Position numbers and translations under genes: made by a program. The notes under the pieces are model-generated. The model had not been told where the DNA came from, made no database searches, and was given only the letters and a program-made list of their open reading frames with translations. From Emcibacter nanhaiensis (GTDB lineage Bacteria; Pseudomonadota; Alphaproteobacteria; Sphingomonadales; Emcibacteraceae), in NCBI RefSeq assembly GCF_006385175.1, contig NZ_VFIY01000004.1, positions 1 to 64,000 of the forward strand: 64,000 nt of DNA, given 5' to 3'. Below, piece by piece: positions 43,335-51,485 of this stretch (positions are counted from its first letter, which is position 1; every line of letters starts with the position of its first letter).

Positions 43335-43418
43335 CAAGAAATTTATTTTATTTTTGCCACTTCCTTTCCCGGCAAAAGATAAAATATCTGCGGGAAAAAA
43401 GTTTACTAAGATGTTGAA

Positions 43419-44333
43419 TTATATGTCAATTAACTTTTTTTCAGCCTTCTGTTTCCATCTTTCTGTAAGATATATACCTGTCAACACCAGAAAAACCGAC
43501 GCAAATGTTGTCTCTTTGAGCGGCTCATTCAGCCAGATATATCCGGTAAATACCCCTGTCAGCGGAACAATGTAATTGTTGTAGGCGACAAATGTGGCAC
43601 CAACAAGATGGGTCAGGTGAACAAGCACGATGGTCGCCAGGCCCGTGGAAACGATCCCCAGGAAGGCAACCGACCAAAGCCCGCCTGTATCGGGTGATCC
43701 GGTCCAGGGTTTGTCAACAATCAGGGCAATCGGCCAGATAACACATGAGGAACAGATCAGCATGACGGTGGCACCGACCAGGGGGTTCTTGTTTTTGAAG
43801 TGCCGGATCATGACGCCGCTCAGGGAGTAGCAAAGTCCTGTTACCAGGAAAGCAAGGAAGCCCAGAATTTGAAGAATTCCTTCCGTTTCAAAGTTGGTTG
43901 AATCGATAAACAGGATCACGATCCCCGAAACCCCGAAGATAATGCCGACCAGCTTTATCCATGACATTTTTTCGTCATGGGTCAGGAAATGCGCCAGAAT
44001 GAAAGTATGCAGGGGAACCAGCGACATGCATATGGCGGCGGTGCCCGCATTCTGGTATTTGACCCCCCAGCTCACCAGCATGAAGGGCAGGGCGGTGCCC
44101 AAAATGCCGACCCGTCCGATATTCCACCAGCTTCTGATGTCTTTCGGCAGGCTGAGTTTCTGATGGCGCAGGATCAGCCAGACGACAAACGCGCCCAGGG
44201 AAATTCGGCTTGCAGCAATGGTGATCGGCGGAATAGACTGGACGGCGATTTTATTGAACATAAAAGCAGACCCCCAGGCCAGGGCGAGAAAAAGCAGGTA
44301 AATGTAATGCTTCGGGGTTCTGTGATGCTGCAT
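43419..44333 (-). CDS. EamA/DMT-family transporter
   Basis: A protein of about 304 residues with ten hydrophobic segments arranged as two EamA repeats (FLALAWGSAFMFNKIAVQSI in the first, VGATFVAYNNYIVPLTGVF in the second). The end is lysine-rich. Members export amino acids, nucleosides or other metabolites; the substrate is not predictable. The start at 44333 has only a weak ribosome site (GAAGAA). It is divergent from recX with 18 bases between the two starts. The same frame stays open for over 500 codons upstream, but that part is opposite recX and the MFS gene. Confidence 0.87.
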   Translation of the reverse strand: MQHHRTPKHYIYLLFLALAWGSAFMFNKIAVQSIPPITIAASRISLGAFVVWLILRHQKLSLPKDIRSWWNIGRVGILGTALPFMLVSWGVKYQNAGTAAICMSLVPLHTFILAHFLTHDEKMSWIKLVGIIFGVSGIVILFIDSTNFETEGILQILGFLAFLVTGLCYSLSGVMIRHFKNKNPLVGATVMLICSSCVIWPIALIVDKPWTGSPDTGGLWSVAFLGIVSTGLATIVLVHLTHLVGATFVAYNNYIVPLTGVFTGYIWLNEPLKETTFASVFLVLTGIYLTERWKQKAEKKLIDI

Positions 44334-44351
44334 AAACGGGTTCTTCGGACA

Positions 44352-44933
44352 ATGACCACAAAAAACAGAAAAGCAGGGAAAATCACCCCTGATTATCTGC
44401 GCAATGCAACCTACAGGTACCTGGAAAGATACGCAAGCTCGGAAGATAACCTGCGCCGCGTCTTGCGGCAAAAAATCAAGCGGCGGTTGATGGCGGCCGA
44501 CCAGGCGGCGGACCTGACCGCCGAGCATGAAGGCTGGATCGAGGATGTTGTCCAGCACTGCCGCAAGCACGCTCTGATAGATGACGAACTTTACGCCCTG
44601 TCCCGGGCACGCAGTTTCCTGCGCACCGGCAACTCCCGGGCAAAGATTATCCAGAAATTGCTGGCCAAGGGGATCTCCCGCGACCTGATTGACCGGGTTC
44701 TTGCGGAGCTGGTTGACGAAATGGGGGATTCCGAACTTTTTGCCGCCGCCAGTTATGTGCGCCGGCGCCGGTTCGGTTCCTTTTCCACCAGGGCGGCAGA
44801 CGACGCCAGGCGGCAAAAGGAAATGGCCTCCCTGGCGCGGGCAGGTTTTTCTTTTGACCTGTCTCGCCGCGTACTGGACTCCGACCGTGACGAGTTGGAA
44901 GATATCCTGTATGGGATGACGGCGCAGCAATGA
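44352..44933 (+). CDS. recX: RecA regulator RecX
   Basis: A 193-residue all-helical protein made of three-helix repeats. Patterns are ATYRYLERYASSEDNLRRVL, ALIDDELYALSRARSFLRTG (the usual LIDD-x-x-YA block) and IIQKLLAKGISRDLIDRVL. RecX binds RecA filaments and limits their activity. The start at 44352 is an ATG with a poor ribosome site; an upstream in-frame ATG at 44325 would overlap the divergent transporter gene. No recA is in the window. It sits 24 bases before the MFS gene on the same strand. Confidence 0.85.
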   Translation: MTTKNRKAGKITPDYLRNATYRYLERYASSEDNLRRVLRQKIKRRLMAADQAADLTAEHEGWIEDVVQHCRKHALIDDELYALSRARSFLRTGNSRAKIIQKLLAKGISRDLIDRVLAELVDEMGDSELFAAASYVRRRRFGSFSTRAADDARRQKEMASLARAGFSFDLSRRVLDSDRDELEDILYGMTAQQ

Positions 44934-44957
44934 ACCGCATGTGCGGAGAGGGGTGTA

Positions 44958-46133
44958 TTGATGATTGACGAGACCGCGCGGCGTTCTGCCTCCATCCGGC
45001 TGGGCGGCACCTTTGGCGCCCTGTTTCTGTATGTGGGAGTATTTCTGCCGTTCTGGGCCGTCTGGCTGCAGTATACAGGCCTTACTCCGGTGGAAATAGG
45101 TCTGGTGATGACGGTGCCCTATGTCCTCAAACCGGTCATTCCCCTGATCTCGACCCAGCTGGCCGACCATATCGGCCGGGTGAAACCTATTTTCCTCGCC
45201 AATCTGGCTTTGACGTTCCTGTTGTTCATTCCCTACCTGTTTGTGGACAGCTTCTGGGGGATTTTGCTGGTGACGCTGTTCCTTAATTTGTTTTTTCAGC
45301 CGCTGATGCCGCTGCTGGATGCCATGTCGGTAAAGCAGGCCCGGTATTGCGGCATGCATTACGGCCGGGTCCGTTCGGTGGGCTCGGTTACTTTTATTAT
45401 CACGGCCTTTCTGATTGGCCTCCTGATCAAGAACACAGATGCGGGTTGGGTGGTGCCGGTCGCCCTTGCCTGCCTCGCGGTTATATTGCTGGTGTCCCTG
45501 GGGCTGCCTCCCGACCCGGTGGAGGAAAGTGAAGAGGAGGATATGGCGGCGCAGGGAAGAAAGCCTCTGCGGCGTCTTCTGGGCGATCGTCGGTTTATCG
45601 GGTTTCTGATTGTAGTGGCCCTGATCCAGATGAGCCACGGGGTATACTATACCCTGGGCAGTGTGCACTGGAAGAACAACGGCCTGGACGAAGATATCAT
45701 CGGCATGCTCTGGGGCATCGGCGTGGTGGCGGAAATTCTGATCTTCATCTTTGCCAGTGAGAAAATTGCCAAAATCGGCCCGATGAAGGCCCTGATGTTT
45801 ATCGCCCTCATGGGCGTCGTGCGCTGGACGACCCTGGGTATGACATTTTCGCTGCCGGTTCTGTTTCTGGTCCAGACCATCCACGGCCTGACCTATGGTG
45901 CGGCACACCTCGCCGCCATATATTATATCGCCAACCGGGTGCCTTCCTTTGCGTCATCCACGGCCCAGGGGCTCTATTCCGCTGTTCCCATGGGAATTGG
46001 CATGGGGATGACGACATTTCTGGCCGGTATCCTGTATGATGGCTGGCAGGGAAAATCCTATTGGGTTATGGCCGCTCTGTGCCTTCTGGCGTTTTTTATC
46101 GCAAATAGATCGCGTTCCGTCGCATCCGCGTGA
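44958..46133 (+). CDS. Major facilitator superfamily transporter (12-helix, HcaT-like)
   Basis: A 391-residue transporter with about 12 hydrophobic segments. The opening RLGGTFGALFLYVGVFLPFW and the loop LADHIGRVKPIFLAN resemble the phenylpropionate-permease (HcaT/YcaD-like) branch. A central cytoplasmic loop (VEESEEEDMAAQGRKPLRRL) separates two six-helix halves. The substrate cannot be predicted. It follows recX by 24 bases and may share its transcript, with no obvious functional link. Confidence 0.87.
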   Translation: MMIDETARRSASIRLGGTFGALFLYVGVFLPFWAVWLQYTGLTPVEIGLVMTVPYVLKPVIPLISTQLADHIGRVKPIFLANLALTFLLFIPYLFVDSFWGILLVTLFLNLFFQPLMPLLDAMSVKQARYCGMHYGRVRSVGSVTFIITAFLIGLLIKNTDAGWVVPVALACLAVILLVSLGLPPDPVEESEEEDMAAQGRKPLRRLLGDRRFIGFLIVVALIQMSHGVYYTLGSVHWKNNGLDEDIIGMLWGIGVVAEILIFIFASEKIAKIGPMKALMFIALMGVVRWTTLGMTFSLPVLFLVQTIHGLTYGAAHLAAIYYIANRVPSFASSTAQGLYSAVPMGIGMGMTTFLAGILYDGWQGKSYWVMAALCLLAFFIANRSRSVASA

Positions 46134-46203
46134 AGGGTTTTCCATTTTATTGCCGTATTATTGTTGTCATGTGGACATTTGGGAGTGGTGAAGGAGAAAA
46201 GAG

Positions 46204-46683
46204 ATGAAGAAACTTTCAGTAGCTATCGTTTCCGGTGTTTTGGCTATGGCTGTCGCCGGTACAGTGGTTGCCCAGGATATGCCCCGCGGACCGGGTAAGC
46301 CGGGTGGAGGCTGGACCAAAGGCATGGGTCCGGGTATGGACCATGGCGGCAGAGGCATGTTCCGCGAACTGATGGATGCCGATGGCGATGGCAATGTCAC
46401 GAAACAGGAGGTTGCCAAATTCCATGAGGATCAGGTGAAAAAGGCGGATAAAAACCGGGATGGTGCGCTGTCCCAGAATGAATTCGCCGCCATGCAGGAA
46501 AATATCATGGAAGAAATGCGCAAAATTCACGAGCGAAAACAGTTCGAGCGCATGGATGCCAATGGCGACGGCAAGGTGACCGCTGAGGAACTGACCGCCC
46601 ATCATGCCGCCAGGTTTGACCGGATGGACCGGAATGACGACGGTATGATTGGCCCGGACGATCGTCGCATGCCGCGGAAATAA
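46204..46683 (+). CDS. Secreted EF-hand protein
   Basis: A 159-residue protein with a signal peptide (about 1-22, ending TVVAQD), a Gly/Pro/Met-rich linker, then four EF-hand loops: DADGDGNVTKQE, DKNRDGALSQNE, DANGDGKVTAEE and DRNDDGMIGPDD. The spacing suggests two pairs. It is probably a periplasmic or extracellular calcium-binding protein of unknown function. It has a strong ribosome site (GGAGAAAAGAG), and a perfect intrinsic terminator follows, so it is a single-gene transcript. Confidence 0.93.
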   Translation: MKKLSVAIVSGVLAMAVAGTVVAQDMPRGPGKPGGGWTKGMGPGMDHGGRGMFRELMDADGDGNVTKQEVAKFHEDQVKKADKNRDGALSQNEFAAMQENIMEEMRKIHERKQFERMDANGDGKVTAEELTAHHAARFDRMDRNDDGMIGPDDRRMPRK

Positions 46684-46704
46684 GCCCTGGAGCAGAAATC
46701 TGGT

Positions 46705-46733
46705 AAATGGCGGGATTTTCCCGCCATTTTTTT
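46705..46733 (+). terminator. Rho-independent terminator of the EF-hand gene
   Basis: A perfect 10-bp stem (AAATGGCGGG / CCCGCCATTT) with a 5-base loop (ATTTT) is followed by a T-run ending at 46733. It lies 22 bases after the stop codon. Confidence 0.95.
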
Positions 46734-46824
46734 GTCTATTTGATGCTGCTATAATATCTTGCTTGCGCTTCGCCTTCAGGAAGACTATTTTGCCTCAAAA
46801 TTAACAGCTATTTCAGGACGTTCG

Positions 46825-47715
46825 ATGACTGCCAAAATGATCAGAGGATCCATTCCCGCTTTGATTACCCCGTTCCGCGACGGAAAAGTGGATGAGGCTG
46901 CCTTTCGAAAGCTTGTGAACTGGCAGATCGAGCAGGGCTCTCACGGCCTGGTGCCGTGCGGGACGACAGGTGAATCCCCGACACTGAGCCACCAGGAACA
47001 TCGCCGGGTGACAGAGATTTGTATCGAGGAGGCCGCCGGCCGCGTGCCGGTGATTGCCGGATGTGGTTCCAACAGCACCGCAGAAGCCGAGGGTCTGATC
47101 CGTTTCGCCAGCGACGCCGGGGCCGACGCCGCGCTTGTGGTGACACCCTATTACAACAAGCCGACCCAGGAAGGGCTGTTCCAGCATTTCAAAGTGCTGA
47201 ATGACGCCAGTGACATTCCGATCATCATCTACAACATTCCGCCGCGTTGTGTCATCGACATGAATGTGGCGACCATGACCCGTTGTTTCAACGAACTGGA
47301 CAAGGTTGTCGGCGTCAAGGATGCCACCGGAGATATCGCCCGGGTCGCCCTGCAGCGGGAGTCCATGGGACCGGATTTTATCCAGCTGTCCGGTGAAGAC
47401 CAGACTGCCCTTGGCCTGATGGCCCATGGCGGGCACGGCTGCATTTCCGTAACCGCCAATGTGGCGCCGGCCCTGCTGGCACAGTTCCAGGAAGCCTGTA
47501 TGGCGGGCAACTACGGTAAGGCGCTTGAGATCCAGGACCGGCTGACGGTACTGCATGATGCCATGTTCGTGGAAGCCAATCCGGGGCCGGTCAAATATGC
47601 GGCTGAGCTGTTGGGCCTTTGTTCCGCTGAAATGCGCCTGCCGATGGTGCCGGTGAGCGAAAATACCCGCCAGGTTGTGCGTGCTGCCCTGGTTAAAGCC
47701 GGACTGCTGGACTAG
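46825..47715 (+). CDS. dapA: 4-hydroxy-tetrahydrodipicolinate synthase
   Basis: An enzyme of about 296 residues from ATG 46825 (AGGA nine bases upstream). The (beta/alpha)8 lysine-pathway enzyme shows the [11 protein letters not shown] pocket, the catalytic Tyr in [12 protein letters not shown], and the Schiff-base lysine in [10 protein letters not shown]. It condenses pyruvate with aspartate semialdehyde. It is the first committed step of lysine and diaminopimelate synthesis. The smpB ATG is 4 bases after its stop, so the two are co-transcribed. Confidence 0.96.
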   Translation: MTAKMIRGSIPALITPFRDGKVDEAAFRKLVNWQIEQGSHGLVPCGTTGESPTLSHQEHRRVTEICIEEAAGRVPVIAGCGSNSTAEAEGLIRFASDAGADAALVVTPYYNKPTQEGLFQHFKVLNDASDIPIIIYNIPPRCVIDMNVATMTRCFNELDKVVGVKDATGDIARVALQRESMGPDFIQLSGEDQTALGLMAHGGHGCISVTANVAPALLAQFQEACMAGNYGKALEIQDRLTVLHDAMFVEANPGPVKYAAELLGLCSAEMRLPMVPVSENTRQVVRAALVKAGLLD

Positions 47716-47719
47716 GCAG

Positions 47720-48196
47720 ATGTCCAAAAAGAAGTCAAATGACGGACGGCGGGTAATAGCCGAAAACCGAAAGGCCCGTCACAACTTCTTTATCGAGGAG
47801 GACTTCGAGGCCGGCATTGTCCTTAAAGGCACAGAGGTCAAGTCGCTGCGCCAGGGCGAATGCAATATTGCTGAATCCTATGCGGAAGTGAAAGGCAATG
47901 AAGTCTGGCTGATTAACGCCCATATCAAGGAATACAGCATGGGCAACCGGTTCAATCATGATCCGCGTCGCCCGCGCAAGCTGCTGCTCCATCGCCGGGA
48001 AATCAACAAGATTTTTGCCGCCGTGCAGCGCAAAGGCATGACCCTGGTGCCACTGTCCATCTATTTTGATGACCATAACCGGGCCAAGGTCAAGCTGGGA
48101 CTGGCCAAGGGTAAGAAAGCCCACGACAAGCGCGAAGCCTCCAAAGAACGCGACTGGAGCAGGGAAAAGGCCCGCATGCTCAAGGAGCATAGCTAG
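47720..48196 (+). CDS. smpB: SsrA-binding protein SmpB
   Basis: A 158-residue trans-translation factor. The OB-fold blocks are [39 protein letters not shown] and [18 protein letters not shown], and the tail rich in Lys/Arg ([16 protein letters not shown]) enters the decoding centre. It brings tmRNA to stalled ribosomes. The dapA-smpB arrangement recurs in alphaproteobacteria. No tmRNA gene was found nearby. Confidence 0.95.
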   Translation: MSKKKSNDGRRVIAENRKARHNFFIEEDFEAGIVLKGTEVKSLRQGECNIAESYAEVKGNEVWLINAHIKEYSMGNRFNHDPRRPRKLLLHRREINKIFAAVQRKGMTLVPLSIYFDDHNRAKVKLGLAKGKKAHDKREASKERDWSREKARMLKEHS

Positions 48197-48227
48197 GCCT
48201 TTTCGTCTTCTGGCACAGGATTGATTG

Positions 48228-48830
48228 TTATCTGGCGTATTGGGGGACCTGTTTGGCCGGGCCGAACTGCCAGCTGCCGTCCGGCTGCAGACAGGCGGTA
48301 CCATAGGCCGGCACCGTTTCATTGCCAACAGTAATAGTGGTCTGATATTCCCGTTCCTGCAGGCAGGTGCCGTGGCTATAGGATACCTGCTGCGGTGGCG
48401 GTGCGGCGGCCCATCCCTGGCCGCCGGCCGGAGACGGCTGGGCAGCGGGCACATAGACCACATCAGGCTGGTTATTGGCCTGGGCGGCCTGGGTCAGGCC
48501 ATAGACCAGAAGCCCGCCGGCGAGGATACCCAGCGCCACATCATCGCCATGACCGTGGACACCGAAATGCGCCCGTGGCCGATGGGGACGGTAGCTGTAC
48601 CTCACATGATCATAATGATGCGGGCGGTAATAAGTGTACTGCTTGTATTTGTAATGTTTGTTGTATTTATGGTGTTTCTCGTATTTGTGAGAACGGTCGT
48701 GTCTGTTTTCCTGGTGGCGGCGATCGTCCCGGCGACCGTCGGCCCAGGCCTGTGTTGTGGTTACAAAGCCGAATGAAGCCACGCCCAGGATGACTGTGGA
48801 TGTTTTCAGGAACCGTGTAATCTTACTCAT
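48228..48830 (-). CDS. Secreted His/Tyr-rich protein, unknown
   Basis: A 200-residue protein with a signal peptide (about 1-30, ending TTQAWADG). A striking stretch of His, Tyr, Lys and Arg follows (about 31-95, with repeats such as KYEKHHKYNKHYKYKQYTYY). Then come a short hydrophobic segment (ALGILAGGLLVYGLTQAAQA), a Pro/Ala/Gln linker, and a C-terminal domain with two cysteines (GTCLQEREYQ, YGTACLQPDGSW) that probably form a disulfide. Metal binding or surface attachment is suggested by the composition but not shown. It is convergent with smpB and transcribed alone. Confidence 0.75.
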   Translation of the reverse strand: MSKITRFLKTSTVILGVASFGFVTTTQAWADGRRDDRRHQENRHDRSHKYEKHHKYNKHYKYKQYTYYRPHHYDHVRYSYRPHRPRAHFGVHGHGDDVALGILAGGLLVYGLTQAAQANNQPDVVYVPAAQPSPAGGQGWAAAPPPQQVSYSHGTCLQEREYQTTITVGNETVPAYGTACLQPDGSWQFGPAKQVPQYAR

Positions 48831-48963
48831 GGTAATCCTTCCTTGTTATCGATGGTTCATCCCTACACCTGAACTCAGGCTATATTATTGAGTCTGAATA
48901 TGTCCTGAACGTGGCATTCAGCGAAGCCTCATGGAAGAAATAAAGGGGAATTGCCCTGAGCGG

Positions 48964-49614
48964 TCAGGCCAGCTGCGCTTCAATCAGCCGGAACACATCC
49001 TCGAACATTTCCGTCGTCAGCCGCCCGGTGTTGGTGTTGTAGCGGGAGCAATGATAGCTGTCGATCAGGCAGATTTTGTCATTCAGCTGGTGCCGGGCGC
49101 CATGAGCGAATTTATAAGCCGATTTTTTGACCCCAAAGGTGGTCAGCACCGCATTGTGCGCCACCAGCCCCAGGGCCAGCAGGACCCTGACGTTGCTGAG
49201 GGAGTCGATTTGTTCGACCAGAAATGGTCGGCAGGTCTTTTCCTCGGTGGTGGTGGGTTTGTTTTGCGGTGGCACGCAGCGCACCGCATTGGTGATCATC
49301 GCCCGGTTGAGGGTCAGGCCGTCATCGATTTCCTGGCCATAGTTACCCGCGGCAAATCCGAATTTCACCAGGGTCGGGTAGAGCAGGTCGCCGGCGTAGT
49401 CGCCGGTAAAGGGCCGGCCGGTGCGGTTTGCCCCGTGCAGGCCGGGCGCAAGGCCGACCACCAGAAGTTCACAGTCACGGTCGCCGAAGGACGGGACCGC
49501 GCCGTTGAAATAATCGGGAAATTTTTCCTGGTTTTCCTGCCTGAATTCCACCAGCCGCGGGCACAGCATACAGTCCCGCGGGGCTTCGCCTGCGGGCAAA
49601 TTCTCAACTGTCAT
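48964..49614 (-). CDS. Family 5 uracil-DNA glycosylase (UDGb type)
   Basis: A 216-residue repair enzyme. Motif 1 is GLAPGLHGANRTGRPFTGD, the signature of family 5 rather than family 4, and motif 2 is YHCSRYNTNTGRLT. Four cysteines for an iron-sulfur cluster are visible: Cys15 and Cys18 (DCMLC) plus AVRC and KTCRP. It removes uracil and deaminated bases from DNA. Its ATG overlaps the stop of the NYN-domain gene by 4 bases, so they form an operon. Confidence 0.92.
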   Translation of the reverse strand: MTVENLPAGEAPRDCMLCPRLVEFRQENQEKFPDYFNGAVPSFGDRDCELLVVGLAPGLHGANRTGRPFTGDYAGDLLYPTLVKFGFAAGNYGQEIDDGLTLNRAMITNAVRCVPPQNKPTTTEEKTCRPFLVEQIDSLSNVRVLLALGLVAHNAVLTTFGVKKSAYKFAHGARHQLNDKICLIDSYHCSRYNTNTGRLTTEMFEDVFRLIEAQLA

Positions 49615-50156
49615 GGATGCTGTCCGTTCCCCTGGCGGCCAAAGGCGTCGTGCATGTCGGACAGCTCGATGAAAATATCGGCCTGACGGCGCAGTTCGTC
49701 CGCAATCATCGGCGGACTGGTCTTTGTGCTGCTGATGACGGATACCCGCACCCCGCGCCGCTGCACGGCCTCGACCAGTCGGCGGAAATCGCCGTCGCCG
49801 GAAAACAGCACCATATGATCCACATGTTCGGCCAGGCCCATCATGTCGATGGCCAGCTCCATATCCATATTACCCTTGATTTTTCTCTCTCCCCTGTGGT
49901 CGATAAATTCCTTGGTGGGTTTGGTCACAAGGGTATAGCCGTTATAGTCCAGCCAGTCTACAAGTGGTCGCAACGGGGAATATTCCGCTTCCTCGATCAG
50001 GGCGGTGTAATAATTGGCGCGCAACAGGATGCCCCGGGTGGCGAAATATTCACGCAGCCGCTTGTAGTCAATATCAAAGGAGAGTGCCTTGGCTGTGGCG
50101 AACAGATTCGACCCGTCAATGAAAAGGGCAAGTTTCTCGTTCGGATAGAAATACAT
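49611..50156 (-). CDS. NYN-domain protein (LabA/DUF88 family)
   Basis: A 181-residue protein with the PIN-like NYN fold. The first acidic site is LFIDGSNLFATAKALSF, later acidic residues lie in NMDMELAIDMMGL and VLFSGDGDFRRLVEAVQRRG, and the final strand is RVSVISSTKTSPPMIADELR. NYN proteins are metal-dependent RNases or RNA-associated factors. The four Asp positions of the active site appear intact. It is the first gene of an operon with the uracil-DNA glycosylase. Confidence 0.9.
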   Translation of the reverse strand: MYFYPNEKLALFIDGSNLFATAKALSFDIDYKRLREYFATRGILLRANYYTALIEEAEYSPLRPLVDWLDYNGYTLVTKPTKEFIDHRGERKIKGNMDMELAIDMMGLAEHVDHMVLFSGDGDFRRLVEAVQRRGVRVSVISSTKTSPPMIADELRRQADIFIELSDMHDAFGRQGNGQHP

Positions 50157-50314
50157 AACGAAAATTCCTAAATAAATATATCGCTTATTAGTATAACATG
50201 AAATTCATTTTATTACAAATGGTTAGCCGTTTGTCATGCTGACATTTTTTGGTGTTGTTATCAGGTCTGATCCGTTATGGTAGGCGCCGATTACGTCGAT
50301 AAAAAGGCTTTGCT

Positions 50315-50848
50315 ATGATCCTGATCGGATTTGGCGGCAACCTGCCGTCCCCGGAACATGGAGCTCCGGAAAACAATATCCGCGCCGCCATTGAAATTCT
50401 GGAGGCCCATGGTGTCGAGCTCGACCGGCTGTCCGCTTTTTATGAAACCGAACCGGTACCGGTTTCCGACCAGCCCTGGTATGTGAATGCGGTCGCGTCG
50501 GTGACGACGGCGCTGGGGGCGGGGGAATTGCTGGAGCTGCTGCATACCATCGAGCAGGACCTCGGACGGGTGCGCAACAGGCGCTGGGAGGCGAGGCTGA
50601 TTGACCTGGATCTGCTGGCCTATGACGACCTGGTGCTGCCGTCGCCTGAAAGCTGGGCCGAAGCCGGGAAGATGGACCCGCCGACAGAGCCGGTGGTGCC
50701 GCATCCCCGCATGCATCTGCGGGCCTTCGTCCTTGACCCGCTGATGGATATTGCGCCCGACTGGCGCCACCCGGTATTTGGCCGGACCGCGCGCGAGCTT
50801 CGATCAGAGCTGGAAGACCCCGGCCGGATCAGAAAGCTTGTACGCTGA
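50315..50848 (+). CDS. folK: HPPK, 2-amino-4-hydroxy-6-hydroxymethyldihydropteridine pyrophosphokinase
   Basis: A 177-residue folate-pathway enzyme. The start is ILIGFGGNLPSPEHGAPENN, followed by SAFYETEPV, and the catalytic loop is RRWEARLIDLDLLAYDD with its two magnesium aspartates, followed by PHPRMHLRAFVLDPL. It transfers pyrophosphate from ATP to the pterin. It is unusual only in standing apart from folP/folB, with rpoZ following 107 bases downstream. Confidence 0.94.
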   Translation: MILIGFGGNLPSPEHGAPENNIRAAIEILEAHGVELDRLSAFYETEPVPVSDQPWYVNAVASVTTALGAGELLELLHTIEQDLGRVRNRRWEARLIDLDLLAYDDLVLPSPESWAEAGKMDPPTEPVVPHPRMHLRAFVLDPLMDIAPDWRHPVFGRTARELRSELEDPGRIRKLVR

Positions 50849-50888
50849 AAAATAGTGAAAAATATGGGCAAATTAGTGGTTTGCGGGG

Positions 50889-50917
50889 TTTACAGCCGCG
50901 GGTGACGGTTGTATAAG
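50889..50917 (+). promoter_or_regulatory. Candidate sigma-70 promoter of rpoZ
   Basis: TTTACA and TATAAG are separated by 17 bases and lie about 40 bases upstream of the rpoZ start. Good spacing and near-consensus boxes make this a plausible housekeeping promoter. No start-site evidence is available. Confidence 0.5.
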
Positions 50918-50955
50918 CCTCGTTTCAGGAAAATTCTATTGGAGAGCATTGCGGC

Positions 50956-51348
50956 ATGGCACGCGTTACTGTTGAAGATTGCGTAGATAAAGTACCGAAC
51001 CGGTTCGAACTGGTTCTTGTGGCGGCCCAGCGGGCCCGTCAGATTTCATCCGGCGCTCCCCTGACTGTGGACCGGGACAATGACAAAAACCCGGTTGTTG
51101 CCCTGCGGGAAATCGCTGACGAAACCGTCAAGCCGGGAGATCTTGAGGAAGCTATCGTTCACGGTATGCAGAAACATGTCGAAGTGGATGAGCCCGAAGA
51201 GGATGATATTTCCCTGCTGCTGGCCGGTAAAAAACTGGAAGAAGCCAACCAGGATGTGACCCCTGAGAATCTGTCAAAGATTGCAAGCGAAGTCATGGAA
51301 GAGGCGGCAACTGCTGAAGAGCAGGCGGAAGGCGACGAAGAAGAATAA
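50956..51348 (+). CDS. rpoZ: RNA polymerase omega subunit
   Basis: A 130-residue protein. The conserved opening is [20 protein letters not shown], followed by [13 protein letters not shown] and [11 protein letters not shown]. The C-terminal tail is long and very acidic (about 75-130). Omega assists assembly of the beta-prime subunit and mediates ppGpp effects, fitting its place immediately before the (p)ppGpp synthetase gene. An intrinsic terminator follows. Confidence 0.96.
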   Translation: MARVTVEDCVDKVPNRFELVLVAAQRARQISSGAPLTVDRDNDKNPVVALREIADETVKPGDLEEAIVHGMQKHVEVDEPEEDDISLLLAGKKLEEANQDVTPENLSKIASEVMEEAATAEEQAEGDEEE

Positions 51349-51376
51349 ACGCCTTGAAACAGTGATTTGGAAAAGA

Positions 51377-51411
51377 AGGTCTGCCGGTAAAATAGGCAGG
51401 CCTCTTTTTTT
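51377..51411 (+). terminator. Rho-independent terminator after rpoZ
   Basis: AGGTCTGCC pairs with GGCAGGCCT (one wobble) around a 9-base loop and is followed by a run of seven T. It separates rpoZ from the (p)ppGpp enzyme gene, although read-through is possible. A TTGACA box begins at its T-run. Confidence 0.88.
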
Positions 51412-51485
51412 GACATTTAACCTTTCAAGTTAAAGCGTGGCGACATATATCTGACATAGTGAAAAGAAATTAAACGGATCAGGCA

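Noticed and set aside
44334-45908. Open frame extending the EamA transporter upstream by over 500 codons
   Set aside because: This part lies opposite recX and the MFS gene and is low-complexity. The transporter clearly begins at 44333.
48197-48227. tmRNA gene near smpB
   Set aside because: Only 30 bases separate smpB from the convergent gene; no ssrA sequence can fit and none was seen around it.
50996-51016. tRNA-like GGTTCGAACTGG
   Set aside because: It lies inside rpoZ, in frame with conserved residues, and no cloverleaf surrounds it.
51410-51440. CtrA box upstream of the rsh gene (TTAA repeats)
   Set aside because: The two TTAA elements are 9 bases apart rather than the 7 of the CtrA consensus; a short palindrome explains them.
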